A DNA stretch of 64,000 nucleotides from Thermodesulfobacteriota bacterium (lineage in GTDB: Bacteria; Desulfobacterota_D; UBA1144; Nemesobacterales; UBA2774). Positions 19,563 to 28,703 of this stretch are shown piece after piece. Location of the stretch: NCBI GenBank assembly GCA_040754335.1, contig JBFMCV010000004.1, positions 124,001-188,000 of the forward strand. The letters run 5' to 3'. A program made the position numbers and the translations under genes. How positions within the stretch are numbered: the first letter of the stretch is position 1; every line of letters begins with the position of its first letter. Below the pieces are notes generated by a model. It ran no database searches. It was not told the origin of the DNA and worked only from the letters and a program-made list of their open reading frames with translations.

Positions 19563-20600
19563 ATGATCGACAAAATCTTCGTTTACGGGACGCTTCTCCG
19601 CGGCGAGGAGAGAGGCTGCTACATGCGGGGCTGCAGGCTCTCCCGTATACTCGAAGTCCCGGGCAGGCTTTACGATACCGGACGGGGTTACCCGGCCGCA
19701 TTATTCGGCGATGAATCGGACTCATCGGTGTCGGGCGAGCTCTATATCATGGAGGACCCGCATTCCAAGATCGAAGAGCTCGACAGGGTCGAGGGTACCG
19801 AGTCTGGTCTCTTTAAGAGATCGAACATACAGCGCTCCGGTATCGAATTCTTCTGCTACGAAGCGGGGCCTCAGCTGAATGGTTCTGCGAACGAGTCAAG
19901 CAGGATTCCGGGCGGGAGCTGGAGGACGCATTCCTCGCTCGCGTTCACTGATCCTGTTGATTTCGCCATCCGGTTCGAGACGCACATAAAAAACAGCTAC
20001 AAGGAGTATCCCGGCGGGGACACGGACGGAATGCATTATATCAGGGGAAGCGTCCCAGTCTTCGTCACGGCTCCCCACGCGACCGCGCACGTGCGCCTGG
20101 GAAAGCTGAAGAGGCAGGAATTCTATACCGGCGCGCTCGCCGTGCTCCTTCATTCGGTGACGGGGTGCCATGCCCTCTACACTGACAGGCTCTCTCCGGT
20201 CGATCCAAATTACTCGGACGAATCCCCGTTTAAAGGAAAGCTCGCTCAGATAGCGGAAAGGAGCGGAATAGAATTCCTGATCGATCTCCACGGGACGGGT
20301 TCGGAGAGGTCCGCGGACGTTTTTCCGGGCGTCGGCGGAAATCACGAGTTCCTGAACGGTAAGCTTGGCACACTTAACGAACTTGCCTCCGCGGCTGAAT
20401 CAAAGGGCATCATTTTAGGCTCTCCGGACGTCTTCCCCGCGTCGAGACAGTTGACGGTAACGAGGTATTCTGCGGTTAAGCTCGGAGTGCCGTCGATGCA
20501 GCTCGAAATAAACCAGCGCCTGAGACAGCCCGAGAGCGCGCCTTCTGATTTCGTGAGGCTCGTCGGTTTTCTCAGGGATTTTATCGGACGCCTTTCCTGA
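19563..20600 (+). CDS. Gamma-glutamylcyclotransferase fused to N-formylglutamate-amidohydrolase-like domain
   Basis: A 345-residue two-domain protein. Residues 1-100 are a gamma-glutamylcyclotransferase (AIG2-like) domain with VYGTLLRG (7-14) and Glu78 in LDRVEG as the candidate general base. Residues about 160-345 look like the zinc-carboxypeptidase-fold N-formylglutamate amidohydrolase/succinylglutamate desuccinylase group: VTAPHATAH (168-176), IDLHGTG (240-246) and LEIN (314-317) would supply His/Asp/His/Glu metal and catalytic residues. AAGGAG precedes the ATG. It is probably cotranscribed with the amidohydrolase. Its 3' end overlaps the convergent dehydrogenase gene by 20 bases. The second-domain assignment is by motif only. 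Confidence 0.75.
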   Translation: MIDKIFVYGTLLRGEERGCYMRGCRLSRILEVPGRLYDTGRGYPAALFGDESDSSVSGELYIMEDPHSKIEELDRVEGTESGLFKRSNIQRSGIEFFCYEAGPQLNGSANESSRIPGGSWRTHSSLAFTDPVDFAIRFETHIKNSYKEYPGGDTDGMHYIRGSVPVFVTAPHATAHVRLGKLKRQEFYTGALAVLLHSVTGCHALYTDRLSPVDPNYSDESPFKGKLAQIAERSGIEFLIDLHGTGSERSADVFPGVGGNHEFLNGKLGTLNELASAAESKGIILGSPDVFPASRQLTVTRYSAVKLGVPSMQLEINQRLRQPESAPSDFVRLVGFLRDFIGRLS

Positions 20601-23478
20601 TCCTGCCCGCCAGCACCTCGGCGATATGTTTGACCTTCCTTCCGGTGAAGTGCTCTATCTGATGCCTGCACGATACGCCCGAGACCGCGATGACAGTCTC
20701 CGGGGCGGCATTTCTAACGGCAGGGAACAGGCGGTCTTCGCCTATTGTCTTCGATATATCGTAATGCTCGCTCTCGTATCCGAAGCTCCCGGCCATCCCG
20801 CAGCACCCGGCCCCGCTCTCTTGGGCCCTGCATCCGGACGCGGCGAGCATTCCCAACGGAGCCGCCAGCCCGGCGAGCGACCTCTCGTGACAGTGCCCGT
20901 GATAGAGGATATTCTGCGCGTCCCCGCTCCATTCAATATTCAGACCCCTCTCCCTCTGCACGCGGTTAAGGAACTCGCTCAGCATGAACGAATTCTCTGC
21001 CAGCGACCGTGCGTCATCATTTCCGGGCAGGAGGTCCATGTACTCGTCCCTGAAAGTGAGTATGCAGCTCGGCTCGGTTCCGACGACGGGGATACCTTCC
21101 CTGGTGAACGGCGCGAGGGTGGAGACGTTCTTCCGCGCCCTTTCCCTCGCTTCTTCTATCATCCCCTTGCTCAGCATAGGCCTACCGCAGCATACCCTTT
21201 CGCGTACTAGAATGACTTCGAAGCCGGCGGCTTCCAGAAGCTCGACAGACGACTTCCCAACCTCGGGGTGATAATACGTGACCCACGTGTCGTGGAAGAA
21301 GACGATTTTCCTCCCCGGCGCTCCGGCGCGTTTTGTCCTGCCGTAGAACCATTCCGTAAAGCTTTTTGAGGATAACCTGGGCAGTGTGCGCGCGCGATGA
21401 ATACCGAGGCGTGATAGCAGCAGTCCCGTCACCGGATTTCCCAGGAGCGCATTCGAGAGCGCGGGTGCTAGCGAGGCTATGCGGCTCGCCCCGTGGATGT
21501 CCGAGAAGAAACGGTCCCTCAAGCTCATGCCGTGCCTCTCGTGGTAATGTGAAAGGAACTCGGTCTTCATCTTGGCAGCGTCCACCTTCGAGGGACATTC
21601 TGTCTTGCATGCCTTGCACGATATGCAGAGATCGAAGACGCCGTACATGTCCTCCCCGGCGAGCGAATCCCTCCCGAGCGCGCCCGAGAGCACCGCCCTC
21701 AGCGCGTTCGCGCGCGCCCTCGTCGTATCCCTCTCGTCCCGCGTCGCCATGTATGAGGGGCACATAATCCCCTCGCCGAGCTTCCTGCAGACTCCCTGGC
21801 CGTTGCACATCCCGACCGCCTCCGGAAAGCCGCGGTCCCGGGACCAGTCGAGCTTAGTCCGGATTTCATAGGGTTCTTTCCTGTCCCCGTACCTCAGGTT
21901 CTCAAGAGGGCTTCCCGGGTCGACGACCTTGCCCGGATTGAACATGCCCGCGGGATCGAACGCGGCCTTGAGCTCCCTCATTGCGCCGTATAACGCGGGG
22001 CCGAAGAGCCTCTCGTTCAAGTAGCTCCTCTGTATGCCGTCCCCGTGCTCGCCGCTCATCACGCCGCCGTATCTCAGCGCAAGCTCGAATGCGCCGTCCA
22101 TGAGTTCCTTCATCGTGAGCACGCCGCTTTCGGTTTTCAGGTTCACGAGGGGCCTTATGTGAAGACAGCCCGCGCTCGCGTGCCCGTAAAACCCCGCTGT
22201 CGTCCCGAGGCTCTTGATCAATTCAGAAACGTCGCTAACATATTCGGGGAGCCTCTCGACCGGCACCGACACGTCCTCTATGCACGGAATCGGCTTGTGC
22301 TCGTCCCTCCTGCTCATCATTATCCCTAACCCCGCGCGCCTGACTCCCCATACATTCGCCTGCTCCTCCCTGCCTAGGGCGAAATTAATGCCGCACCCCG
22401 TGCCCTTTTCCCTGAGCGAAGCGGCAAGACCTTCCGCTTTCTTTTTAACTTCGTCTTCGCTCGTCCCGTAAAACTCGACGGCGAGAAGCGCCTCGGGCTC
22501 GCCTTCGACGAATGAGAGCATCGAGCTATACCCCGCGTGTGCCCTCGTCAGGCTTATGAGCATCGAGTCTATAAGCTCGATCGCCGAAGGGCCGTGTTCG
22601 AGAATCCCGGGGACCGTCTCCATTGCCGCAATTATGCTCGCGAACTGGAGTATGACGAGCCCTGTGAAAGCGGGCCCGGGCACCAGCCTGAGTGTGAATT
22701 CGGTCGCCACCCCGAGAGTGCCTTCCGAGCCCGCGAGGAGCCTCGCAGGGTTGAAGGGGGATTCCAGGAGATAATTGAGACTGTATCCAGATGCCCTTCT
22801 CCAGTGTCTGGGGAAATCGCGCTTTATAGCATCTCTGTATTTCTCACGGAGGGCGGCGAGATTATTGAAGAGCGCCCCCGCGGGCCCGTTCTCCTTCGCG
22901 CGCGCCCTGAGCCCGTCTTCGCTCAGCGTGCCGAGCTCGACGGAACTCCCGCCGCTGATAATTCTCGCGCCTTCGACATTGTCCCCCGCCATGCCGTAGA
23001 GTATAGAATGCGCCCCTGTGGCGTTATTCCCGACGGCTCCCCCCGCGGTCGCGATCCTCACTGTGGACGGATCGGGTCCGAACATGAGACCTGAGGGTCT
23101 GAGCCTCCTGTTCAGCTGCTCCAAATAAATACCCGTCTGGACGCGGGCGGTTCCGGCTTCGGAGTCTATCTCGATGACGCCGTTCATGTATTTCGAGAAA
23201 TCTATTACGAGCGCGTGGCCCACGGCCTGCCCTGCGAGGCTCGTGCCTCCGCCCCTCGGAAGTATAGCGACGCCTAGTTTGCCGGCCGTTTCTATTGCTG
23301 CCGATACGTCCTCCTCCGTCCGGGGTATCACTACTCCCACGGGCTCGATCTCGTAGTTGCTCGCGTCCGTGCTGTAGAGCGTCCTGCTTAATTTATCAAA
23401 ACGCACTTCGCCCTTTATTCTTCGTTTAAGCAAGACTTCGAGCTCTTCACGTATGATGTACTCGGCGGCGTCATGCAT
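20581..23478 (-). CDS. FAD-linked oxidase fused to Fe-S (GlpC/CCG-type) domain, YdiJ-like
   Basis: A 965-residue 2-hydroxyacid dehydrogenase-type flavoprotein. The N-terminal half is an FAD-binding PCMH domain (LPRGGGTSLAGQ, GGAVGNNATGAHS) with the FAD-oxidase C-terminal domain (YGHASAGCLHIRP, SGEHGDGI). The C-terminal half has two 4Fe-4S sites (CNGQGVC...CPSY and CISCKACKTECP) and two CCG motifs (VCCGRPML, GCCGMAGSFG) as in heterodisulfide-reductase B and GlpC. This one-chain layout is that of E. coli YdiJ (D-2-hydroxyglutarate dehydrogenase) and related D-lactate/glycolate dehydrogenases that feed electrons to quinone. The substrate is uncertain. Confidence 0.87.
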   Translation of the reverse strand: MHDAAEYIIREELEVLLKRRIKGEVRFDKLSRTLYSTDASNYEIEPVGVVIPRTEEDVSAAIETAGKLGVAILPRGGGTSLAGQAVGHALVIDFSKYMNGVIEIDSEAGTARVQTGIYLEQLNRRLRPSGLMFGPDPSTVRIATAGGAVGNNATGAHSILYGMAGDNVEGARIISGGSSVELGTLSEDGLRARAKENGPAGALFNNLAALREKYRDAIKRDFPRHWRRASGYSLNYLLESPFNPARLLAGSEGTLGVATEFTLRLVPGPAFTGLVILQFASIIAAMETVPGILEHGPSAIELIDSMLISLTRAHAGYSSMLSFVEGEPEALLAVEFYGTSEDEVKKKAEGLAASLREKGTGCGINFALGREEQANVWGVRRAGLGIMMSRRDEHKPIPCIEDVSVPVERLPEYVSDVSELIKSLGTTAGFYGHASAGCLHIRPLVNLKTESGVLTMKELMDGAFELALRYGGVMSGEHGDGIQRSYLNERLFGPALYGAMRELKAAFDPAGMFNPGKVVDPGSPLENLRYGDRKEPYEIRTKLDWSRDRGFPEAVGMCNGQGVCRKLGEGIMCPSYMATRDERDTTRARANALRAVLSGALGRDSLAGEDMYGVFDLCISCKACKTECPSKVDAAKMKTEFLSHYHERHGMSLRDRFFSDIHGASRIASLAPALSNALLGNPVTGLLLSRLGIHRARTLPRLSSKSFTEWFYGRTKRAGAPGRKIVFFHDTWVTYYHPEVGKSSVELLEAAGFEVILVRERVCCGRPMLSKGMIEEARERARKNVSTLAPFTREGIPVVGTEPSCILTFRDEYMDLLPGNDDARSLAENSFMLSEFLNRVQRERGLNIEWSGDAQNILYHGHCHERSLAGLAAPLGMLAASGCRAQESGAGCCGMAGSFGYESEHYDISKTIGEDRLFPAVRNAAPETVIAVSGVSCRHQIEHFTGRKVKHIAEVLAGRIRKGVR

Positions 23479-23604
23479 ATGCCGGATTAGTATAACCCGG
23501 CGGCTGGTGAAATATACAGTTACCTCAGGCGGGTTATGCGCGGGCCGGGGCTCCCGGCATTACAGACTTTAATAAAATACTGGTATCATAAACTGATTTT
23601 TTCA

Positions 23605-23627
23605 GCGCGCGGCTGTAACACGCGCGC
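23605..23627. promoter_or_regulatory. GC-rich hairpin upstream of cofC
   Basis: Arms GCGCGCG (23605-23611) and CGCGCGC (23621-23627) around a 9-base loop, 30 bases before the cofC start. TGTAAC occurs in the loop and again just after. There is no T-run, so it is not an obvious terminator; it could affect cofC translation. Confidence 0.35.
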
Positions 23628-23656
23628 CGTCTGTAACCCGGCACACAAAGGCTGAT

Positions 23657-24310
23657 ATGCGGTTTGGAATCGTTCCCGTAAAAGACCTATCGAAGGCGAA
23701 GGAAAGACTGTCGTCGCTGCTGCCTCAGGACGCAAGGACGGACCTCGCCTATGCTATGCTCGAGGACGTGCTCACGGCGCTTAAGGGATCGAAGCTCCTC
23801 GACAGGATTTTTATCGTCACCATGGACAGGAAGGCGATACGGATCGCAGGGGATATGGGGATAGAGGTCATAGAGGAAACGGAGCAGAAAGGCGAGAGCG
23901 ACTCCGTCGACCGGGCGTCACGTATATGCAAGGAAATGGGAGCCGGCTCCGTGCTCGTTATTCCGGGGGACGCCCCGCTTATAAAATCAGAGGACATAGA
24001 TTTCATTGCGGAAAAGGAATCGGACCCTCCCTGCGTAATACTCGTCCCTGCCCGGGACAGGATGGGCACGAACGCCATACTCCGGAACCCGCCCGACGCG
24101 ATCCCATCACGTTTCGGTCACGACAGCTTCAGGAAGCACACGGAGGAGGCCCGGAAGAGGGGCATACGGATCGAATATTACGAGAACGCAAGGGTAGGGC
24201 TCGACGTTGATCACCCGGACGATCTGAAGCTGTTCGCTTCCGAAAAGAGCGACACGAAAACCTACGAGCTTCTCTTGAGTAAAAAAATCCTCGGCAAGGT
24301 CAGGGGATGA
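23657..24310 (+). CDS. cofC: 2-phospho-L-lactate guanylyltransferase (F420 biosynthesis)
   Basis: A 217-residue nucleotidyltransferase of the CofC family, which activates 2-phospholactate (or phosphoenolpyruvate in some bacteria) with GTP at the start of the F420 side-chain pathway. Family features are the N-terminal IVPVKDLSKAKERL, the metal-binding VIPGDAPL, MGTNAILRNPP and the C-terminal GLDVDHPDDL. Other cof/fbi genes are not in the window. An LLM-type oxidoreductase at 44775 is a possible F420 user. The stop lies 25 bases from the end of a convergent aldehyde dehydrogenase gene. Confidence 0.88.
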   Translation: MRFGIVPVKDLSKAKERLSSLLPQDARTDLAYAMLEDVLTALKGSKLLDRIFIVTMDRKAIRIAGDMGIEVIEETEQKGESDSVDRASRICKEMGAGSVLVIPGDAPLIKSEDIDFIAEKESDPPCVILVPARDRMGTNAILRNPPDAIPSRFGHDSFRKHTEEARKRGIRIEYYENARVGLDVDHPDDLKLFASEKSDTKTYELLLSKKILGKVRG

Positions 24311-24335
24311 TCGACCGCGGCTTTATACGGTCTCA

Positions 24336-25769
24336 TTAGTAATTCAGGTTGACTACGAGCAGCTTTAATTCGGTCATCTCCTCGATCGCGTAACGCACTC
24401 CCTCACGTCCCGTGCCCGAGTCCTTGACCCCCCCGTAAGGCATGTTCTCGACCCTGAAGCTCGGGTAGTCATTCACCACGACCCCTCCGACGTCGAGCGC
24501 GCCGTATGCCTTGAACGCTTTCTTCATGTCCTTCGTGAAGACCCCCGCCTGTAGCCCGTAACGCGAGTCGTTCACGGCTTTAAGCGCCTCGTCGAAGTCC
24601 CTATACCTCTCCACGTGCACCACAGGCCCGAACACCTCGCTCTTGCTGACGTCGCATCCGGGGGGCACGCCGGTCAGAACCGTGGGCTCGATGAGAGAGC
24701 CGTCCCTGTTCCCGCCCGTGAGCAGCTTCGCCCCTTTGCCTATCGCGTCATCTATCCATTCCATTATCCTGTCAGCCGATCCGGTATCGATAACGGGGCC
24801 CACGTCCGTGTCTTCGAGCATGGGGTCGCCGAGCCTGAGCTTTTTCGTCTCATCTATGAATTTGCTCATGAATTTATCGAACGTCTTCTCGTGCACGTAC
24901 ATCCTCTGGACGGATATGCAGCTCTGCCCGGCCTGGTAAAACGCTCCCCATGCGTTCCTGCCCGCGGCGAAATCGAGGTCGGGCGGGTCTTCGTCAATGA
25001 TAGTCGCCGCGTTCCCGCCCAGCTCGAGTGTGACCTTCTTCTTCGGGTATTTCTTCTTGAGCTCCCACCCTATGGCGTCGCTCCCCGTGAACGAGACCTT
25101 CTTCACCCTCTCGTCGTCTATTACTGCCTCTATCTCCGCGCCCGGCACGGGCAGTATATTGAGAAGCCCTTCTGGTAGCTCTGCTTCCAGGACGATCTCT
25201 CCGAGCATGAGCGCCGAAAGCGGGGTCTGGGATGCGGGCTTCAGTATCATCGCGTTCCCCGAGGCTATGGACGGCGCGACCTTGTGGGCGACGAGGTTGA
25301 GTGGAAAGTTGAAAGGGGATATCCCGACGACTGCGCCTAAAGGAAACCTTCTCGCGATCCCGAACATTTTTTCGTTCCCGGGCGCGATGTCTATGGGGAC
25401 GAGCTCGCCTTCGTTGAACCTGTTCGCCTCCTCTGCGGCTACGGAGAACGTTACTACGGCGCGGCCCACCTCGACCCTCGCGGTCTTGAGAGGTTTCCCT
25501 CCTTCAAGTACTAGGATCCTCGCGAATTCCTCCTCTCTTGCGGCGATCCCGTCCGCGATCTTCCTCAGTATGCGGCTCCGCTCATGGCTCGGGCTCTCTC
25601 TCCATTTCTCGTACGCGCTCTCCGCGAATCCTATGGACTCAAGAGCCTTAGCACGCTCGGGAACGTTTATCACTCCCGCGACCTCACCGTTGTAGGGGCT
25701 TTTTATTTCCTTTTTCTTCCCGCTCTTTACCCATTTCCCGTTAAGGAGGTAACCGAATTCCTTAGACAT
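24336..25769 (-). CDS. NAD(P)-dependent aldehyde dehydrogenase
   Basis: A 477-residue ALDH-superfamily enzyme of normal length. The Rossmann signature is SPFNFPLNL, the catalytic Glu lies in TLELGGNAA and the nucleophilic Cys in QAGQSCISVQ. Its branch looks like succinate-semialdehyde/lactaldehyde/phosphonoacetaldehyde dehydrogenases. In methanogens a lactaldehyde dehydrogenase of this superfamily (CofA) supplies lactate for F420; the convergent neighbour cofC makes that worth noting, but the genes cannot share a transcript. AGGAGAGGTG supports the ATG, and TATAAT on the minus strand at 25801-25806 may be its -10 box. Confidence 0.87.
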   Translation of the reverse strand: MSKEFGYLLNGKWVKSGKKKEIKSPYNGEVAGVINVPERAKALESIGFAESAYEKWRESPSHERSRILRKIADGIAAREEEFARILVLEGGKPLKTARVEVGRAVVTFSVAAEEANRFNEGELVPIDIAPGNEKMFGIARRFPLGAVVGISPFNFPLNLVAHKVAPSIASGNAMILKPASQTPLSALMLGEIVLEAELPEGLLNILPVPGAEIEAVIDDERVKKVSFTGSDAIGWELKKKYPKKKVTLELGGNAATIIDEDPPDLDFAAGRNAWGAFYQAGQSCISVQRMYVHEKTFDKFMSKFIDETKKLRLGDPMLEDTDVGPVIDTGSADRIMEWIDDAIGKGAKLLTGGNRDGSLIEPTVLTGVPPGCDVSKSEVFGPVVHVERYRDFDEALKAVNDSRYGLQAGVFTKDMKKAFKAYGALDVGGVVVNDYPSFRVENMPYGGVKDSGTGREGVRYAIEEMTELKLLVVNLNY

Positions 25770-25886
25770 TACACCTCTCCTGTGTCGAATGTTATCGATT
25801 ATTATAAGGCTTATTTAAAGCTTACTCTATTTCGGCCGGGAATATTTACGGTGGCTGGTATCAGGAGGAGATGACGTGCCCGGATT

Positions 25887-26720
25887 CTAGATTTCGAGTA
25901 TATCGAGCTTCGGCTCTTCCTTGATTATCCCTTTATCGTACGCCTTATTGAAAAGAAATTCGAGCGCGGCCTTTCCTTTCCCGCCGAGGTCCCGGGTGTA
26001 CTCGTTGACGTACATGAGCACGAACTTCTCGCCAACGTCCTCGCCTATTCCCCTTCCGTATTTCATCGCGTATCCGAGGGCTTCTTTCTTGTGGGCGAGC
26101 CCGTACTCTATGCTTTCCCTGTGCACCCTGAGGACCTCTCTCTCGAGCTCCTCTCCCATGTCCCGCCTTACGACGTTGAGACCGAGAGGGAGAGGAAGCG
26201 TGGTGTCTACTTGCCACAGCTCGCCCAGATCGAGCACGAGCTCGAGGCCGTAGTCCCTGTATGTAAGCTGTCCCTCGTGGATGATGAGCCCTGTCTCTAT
26301 ATCGCCCTTTGCCACCGCGGGCATGATCTCGTCGAATGGCATTTCGACCGGGACAAATCCGTCCGCATAGATGCTCAGGAGAAGGAACGCGGTCGTGAGC
26401 TTACCGGGAACCCCGATCTCCTTGCCGTGGAGGTCGTCAACCGGCACGCTCGATACCACGATAGGGCCGTACCCTTCCCCCATGCTCGCGCCGCAGGACA
26501 TGATCCTGTAATCGTCCTGTACTTTCAGGTATCCGTGCGCCGAGATCGCGGTCGTTTCGAGCTCTTTATTGAGCGCGCGCTTGTTAAGCGATTGAATGTC
26601 CTCTATCACGTGCTCGAAATCGATTTTGTCCGATGTCACTTTCCCCGAGGCAATGCCGTAGAACATGAAAGCGTCGTCGGGGTCGGGGCTGTGTCCGAGT
26701 CTCATCTTTATCTTGCTCAA
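25887..26720 (-). CDS. mqnD: 1,4-dihydroxy-6-naphthoate synthase (futalosine pathway)
   Basis: MqnD converts cyclic dehypoxanthinyl futalosine into 1,4-dihydroxy-6-naphthoate on the alternative menaquinone route. The protein has the periplasmic-binding-like fold with HSPDPDDAFMFYG near the N-terminus, TTAISAHGY and the substrate-pocket GLIIHEGQ. I place the start at a TTG (26720, 277 residues) because GGAGG lies eight bases before it. The frame also opens with an ATG at 26741, directly after the mqnA stop, but that start has no ribosome site. It is coupled to mqnA. Confidence 0.9.
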   Translation of the reverse strand: MSKIKMRLGHSPDPDDAFMFYGIASGKVTSDKIDFEHVIEDIQSLNKRALNKELETTAISAHGYLKVQDDYRIMSCGASMGEGYGPIVVSSVPVDDLHGKEIGVPGKLTTAFLLLSIYADGFVPVEMPFDEIMPAVAKGDIETGLIIHEGQLTYRDYGLELVLDLGELWQVDTTLPLPLGLNVVRRDMGEELEREVLRVHRESIEYGLAHKKEALGYAMKYGRGIGEDVGEKFVLMYVNEYTRDLGGKGKAALEFLFNKAYDKGIIKEEPKLDILEI

Positions 26721-26741
26721 TCTCTCTACCTCCGATTTCAT

Positions 26742-27539
26742 CTACTCTGAATGGATTTTTATCCGGGAAATTTTTTCAGCCCCGCCCAGGCGGGAGAGGT
26801 ATTCGCTGTATCGGCGTATACCCTCAAGCTCCTTTTCTCCGAGGTCGTACTTTATCCTCTCGGTCAGGTATCGATAGCATACTGATTCGTCGAGTCCCGT
26901 CCTCGCCGCTTCATTTTTTGCAATTTCTCTCACAATGCCGATCCCGTAGTCCTTGGATTCGTGAAGCGCCCCCAGGTTCCTCCCCAGCTCAACCCCCTCG
27001 TTCACGGCGAAGACGGCGTACACGAACGGGAGACCCGTTTCTTCAGTCCATATCTCTCCGAGGTCGTAGACATTGAAACCCTCGGGAGGGTGACAGGTGG
27101 TTTCGAGGCCCGTGTCGCCGATTATCATTCCCGCATCGACGTCATTCAGGAAACCCTCCTCCGCGGCTCTGGGCAGGTAGACGGGCGACAGGTTGTGGAA
27201 CGTCTCCAGTATAATCTTCAGAAGCGCGGTCGAGCTCTGGGACCTCCTGTCGACGGCGACGCTTTTAATATCCGTGATCGCGCCCCTGGATAAGAGCACC
27301 ACGCTGTCCACCTTCCCGTACGACGAGATCGAGATTCCCGGTACGGCGGAGTATGTGTTCTTCCTGAGGAATTCTGCGACGGGGATGAGACCCAGGTCTA
27401 TCTCCTTTCTCGAAAGCAGGAGCGACAGCTCGGAAGGGGGCGTGAGCGTTATTTGGAAGTCGTGCTCTACGCTGCCGTTCTCTAAAGCGAACGTGAGCGG
27501 TTTCGCATTCATGAAACATACAGAGCCCAGTTTAATCAC
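26742..27539 (-). CDS. mqnA: Chorismate dehydratase (futalosine pathway)
   Basis: MqnA dehydrates chorismate to 3-enolpyruvylbenzoate, the first step of futalosine-type menaquinone synthesis. The 265-residue protein has the family N-terminus KLGSVCFMNAKPLTFAL, the SRKEIDLGLIPVAEF loop and a bilobed binding-protein fold. The start is GTG (27537-27539) with AAAGGTG just upstream. It is the first gene of the mqnA-mqnD pair; mqnE, mqnC and mqnB are not in the window. Confidence 0.92.
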   Translation of the reverse strand: MIKLGSVCFMNAKPLTFALENGSVEHDFQITLTPPSELSLLLSRKEIDLGLIPVAEFLRKNTYSAVPGISISSYGKVDSVVLLSRGAITDIKSVAVDRRSQSSTALLKIILETFHNLSPVYLPRAAEEGFLNDVDAGMIIGDTGLETTCHPPEGFNVYDLGEIWTEETGLPFVYAVFAVNEGVELGRNLGALHESKDYGIGIVREIAKNEAARTGLDESVCYRYLTERIKYDLGEKELEGIRRYSEYLSRLGGAEKISRIKIHSE

Positions 27540-27639
27540 ATTGCACCTTTACAGTTTCATTCTTATTCCATATAAGGGAATGATCTTGAGGGGTAAAGCT
27601 GTTTTATTAGGACAATAAGATTACCCGAACCTATCAGGA

Positions 27640-28689
27640 TTAAAATGTGCTCAAATCCCCCTGCCATCTCCGGGGGAGGAATATCCTTTCATACATGCTG
27701 ATCGCGTAGGAATCCGTCATGCCCGCAATAAAATCGCAGACCGTGCGCTCTATGGTTTCCCCTTCCCTCACGCCCTTCGTGTAATACCTCCTCAGCTCGC
27801 CCTCGTTTTCGCAGAAATACCGGTAAAGCTCCCGTATTACCTTATGGGCCTTGAGGAAGTTGTTCTTTATCTTTTCGTTCATATAGACGGTATTAAAAAG
27901 ATAGCCCCGGAGCTCGACCATCGCCTGCTCTACCTCCGCGCTCGCCGCCACCTTCTCGCCTTTGTATTTGAGGGTTTCCGTGATTATGTCGGTGACCATC
28001 CTGTTTATCCTTTCGGAATTCGTCCTGCCGAGCGTATCGACGCACTGCCGGGGCACGTCGTCGATGGTTATGATCCCTGCCCTTATCGCGTCGTCGAGGT
28101 CGTGGTTCGCGTAAGCGACGAGGTCTGACAGCCTCACGACCTGTCCTTCGAGCGTCTCCGGGCGGTATTTCGGATTATCGACCGCACCCATGCCCTTCGA
28201 ATGCTTGGCTATGCCGTCCCTCACCTCGTACGTCAGGTTGAGGCCCTTCCCGCCCTTCTCGAGAACGTCCACTACCCTCAGGCTGTGAATAACGTGCTTG
28301 AACCCGCCCGGATAAATCTCGTTTAGCGCCGCCTCCCCCGCGTGTCCGAAGGGCGTATGGCCGAGGTCGTGCCCGAGCGCTATAGCCTCCGTGAGGTCTT
28401 CGTTCAGCCTCAGTGCCTTCGATATCGTCCTCGCTATCTGGGACACCTCTATCACGTGCGTGAGCCTTGTCCTGTAGTGGTCGTCAGTCGGGGAAAGAAA
28501 CACCTGCGTCTTGTGCTTCATCCTCCGGAACGCTTTTGAGTGGATTATCCTGTCCCTGTCCCTCTGGTAGTCGGTCCTTATGGAGCACGGCTCCTCGGCC
28601 ACCATCCTCCCCTTCGACTGAGCGCTGAGGGCGGCGTAAGGAGAAAGGATTTGCCTCTCTATCTCTTCCGACTGTTCTCTTATGTTCAT
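27640..28689 (-). CDS. dgt: Deoxyguanosinetriphosphate triphosphohydrolase-like HD protein
   Basis: A 349-residue HD-superfamily dNTP triphosphohydrolase that splits dNTPs into nucleoside and tripolyphosphate. Metal ligands are visible: His78 in TRLTHVIEV, His107-Asp108 in ALGHDLGHTPFGHAGE, and a later Asp in SDLVAYANHDLDDA. DYQRDRDRIIHSKAFRRMKHKTQVF at the N-terminus, here cited by its ends DYQRDRDR and KHKTQVF, is typical of the Dgt/SAMHD1-like group. It starts 14 bases after the hisF stop and is likely the last gene of that transcription unit. Confidence 0.9.
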   Translation of the reverse strand: MNIREQSEEIERQILSPYAALSAQSKGRMVAEEPCSIRTDYQRDRDRIIHSKAFRRMKHKTQVFLSPTDDHYRTRLTHVIEVSQIARTISKALRLNEDLTEAIALGHDLGHTPFGHAGEAALNEIYPGGFKHVIHSLRVVDVLEKGGKGLNLTYEVRDGIAKHSKGMGAVDNPKYRPETLEGQVVRLSDLVAYANHDLDDAIRAGIITIDDVPRQCVDTLGRTNSERINRMVTDIITETLKYKGEKVAASAEVEQAMVELRGYLFNTVYMNEKIKNNFLKAHKVIRELYRYFCENEGELRRYYTKGVREGETIERTVCDFIAGMTDSYAISMYERIFLPRRWQGDLSTF

Positions 28690-28703
28690 TCGGTTACCCA
28701 GCC

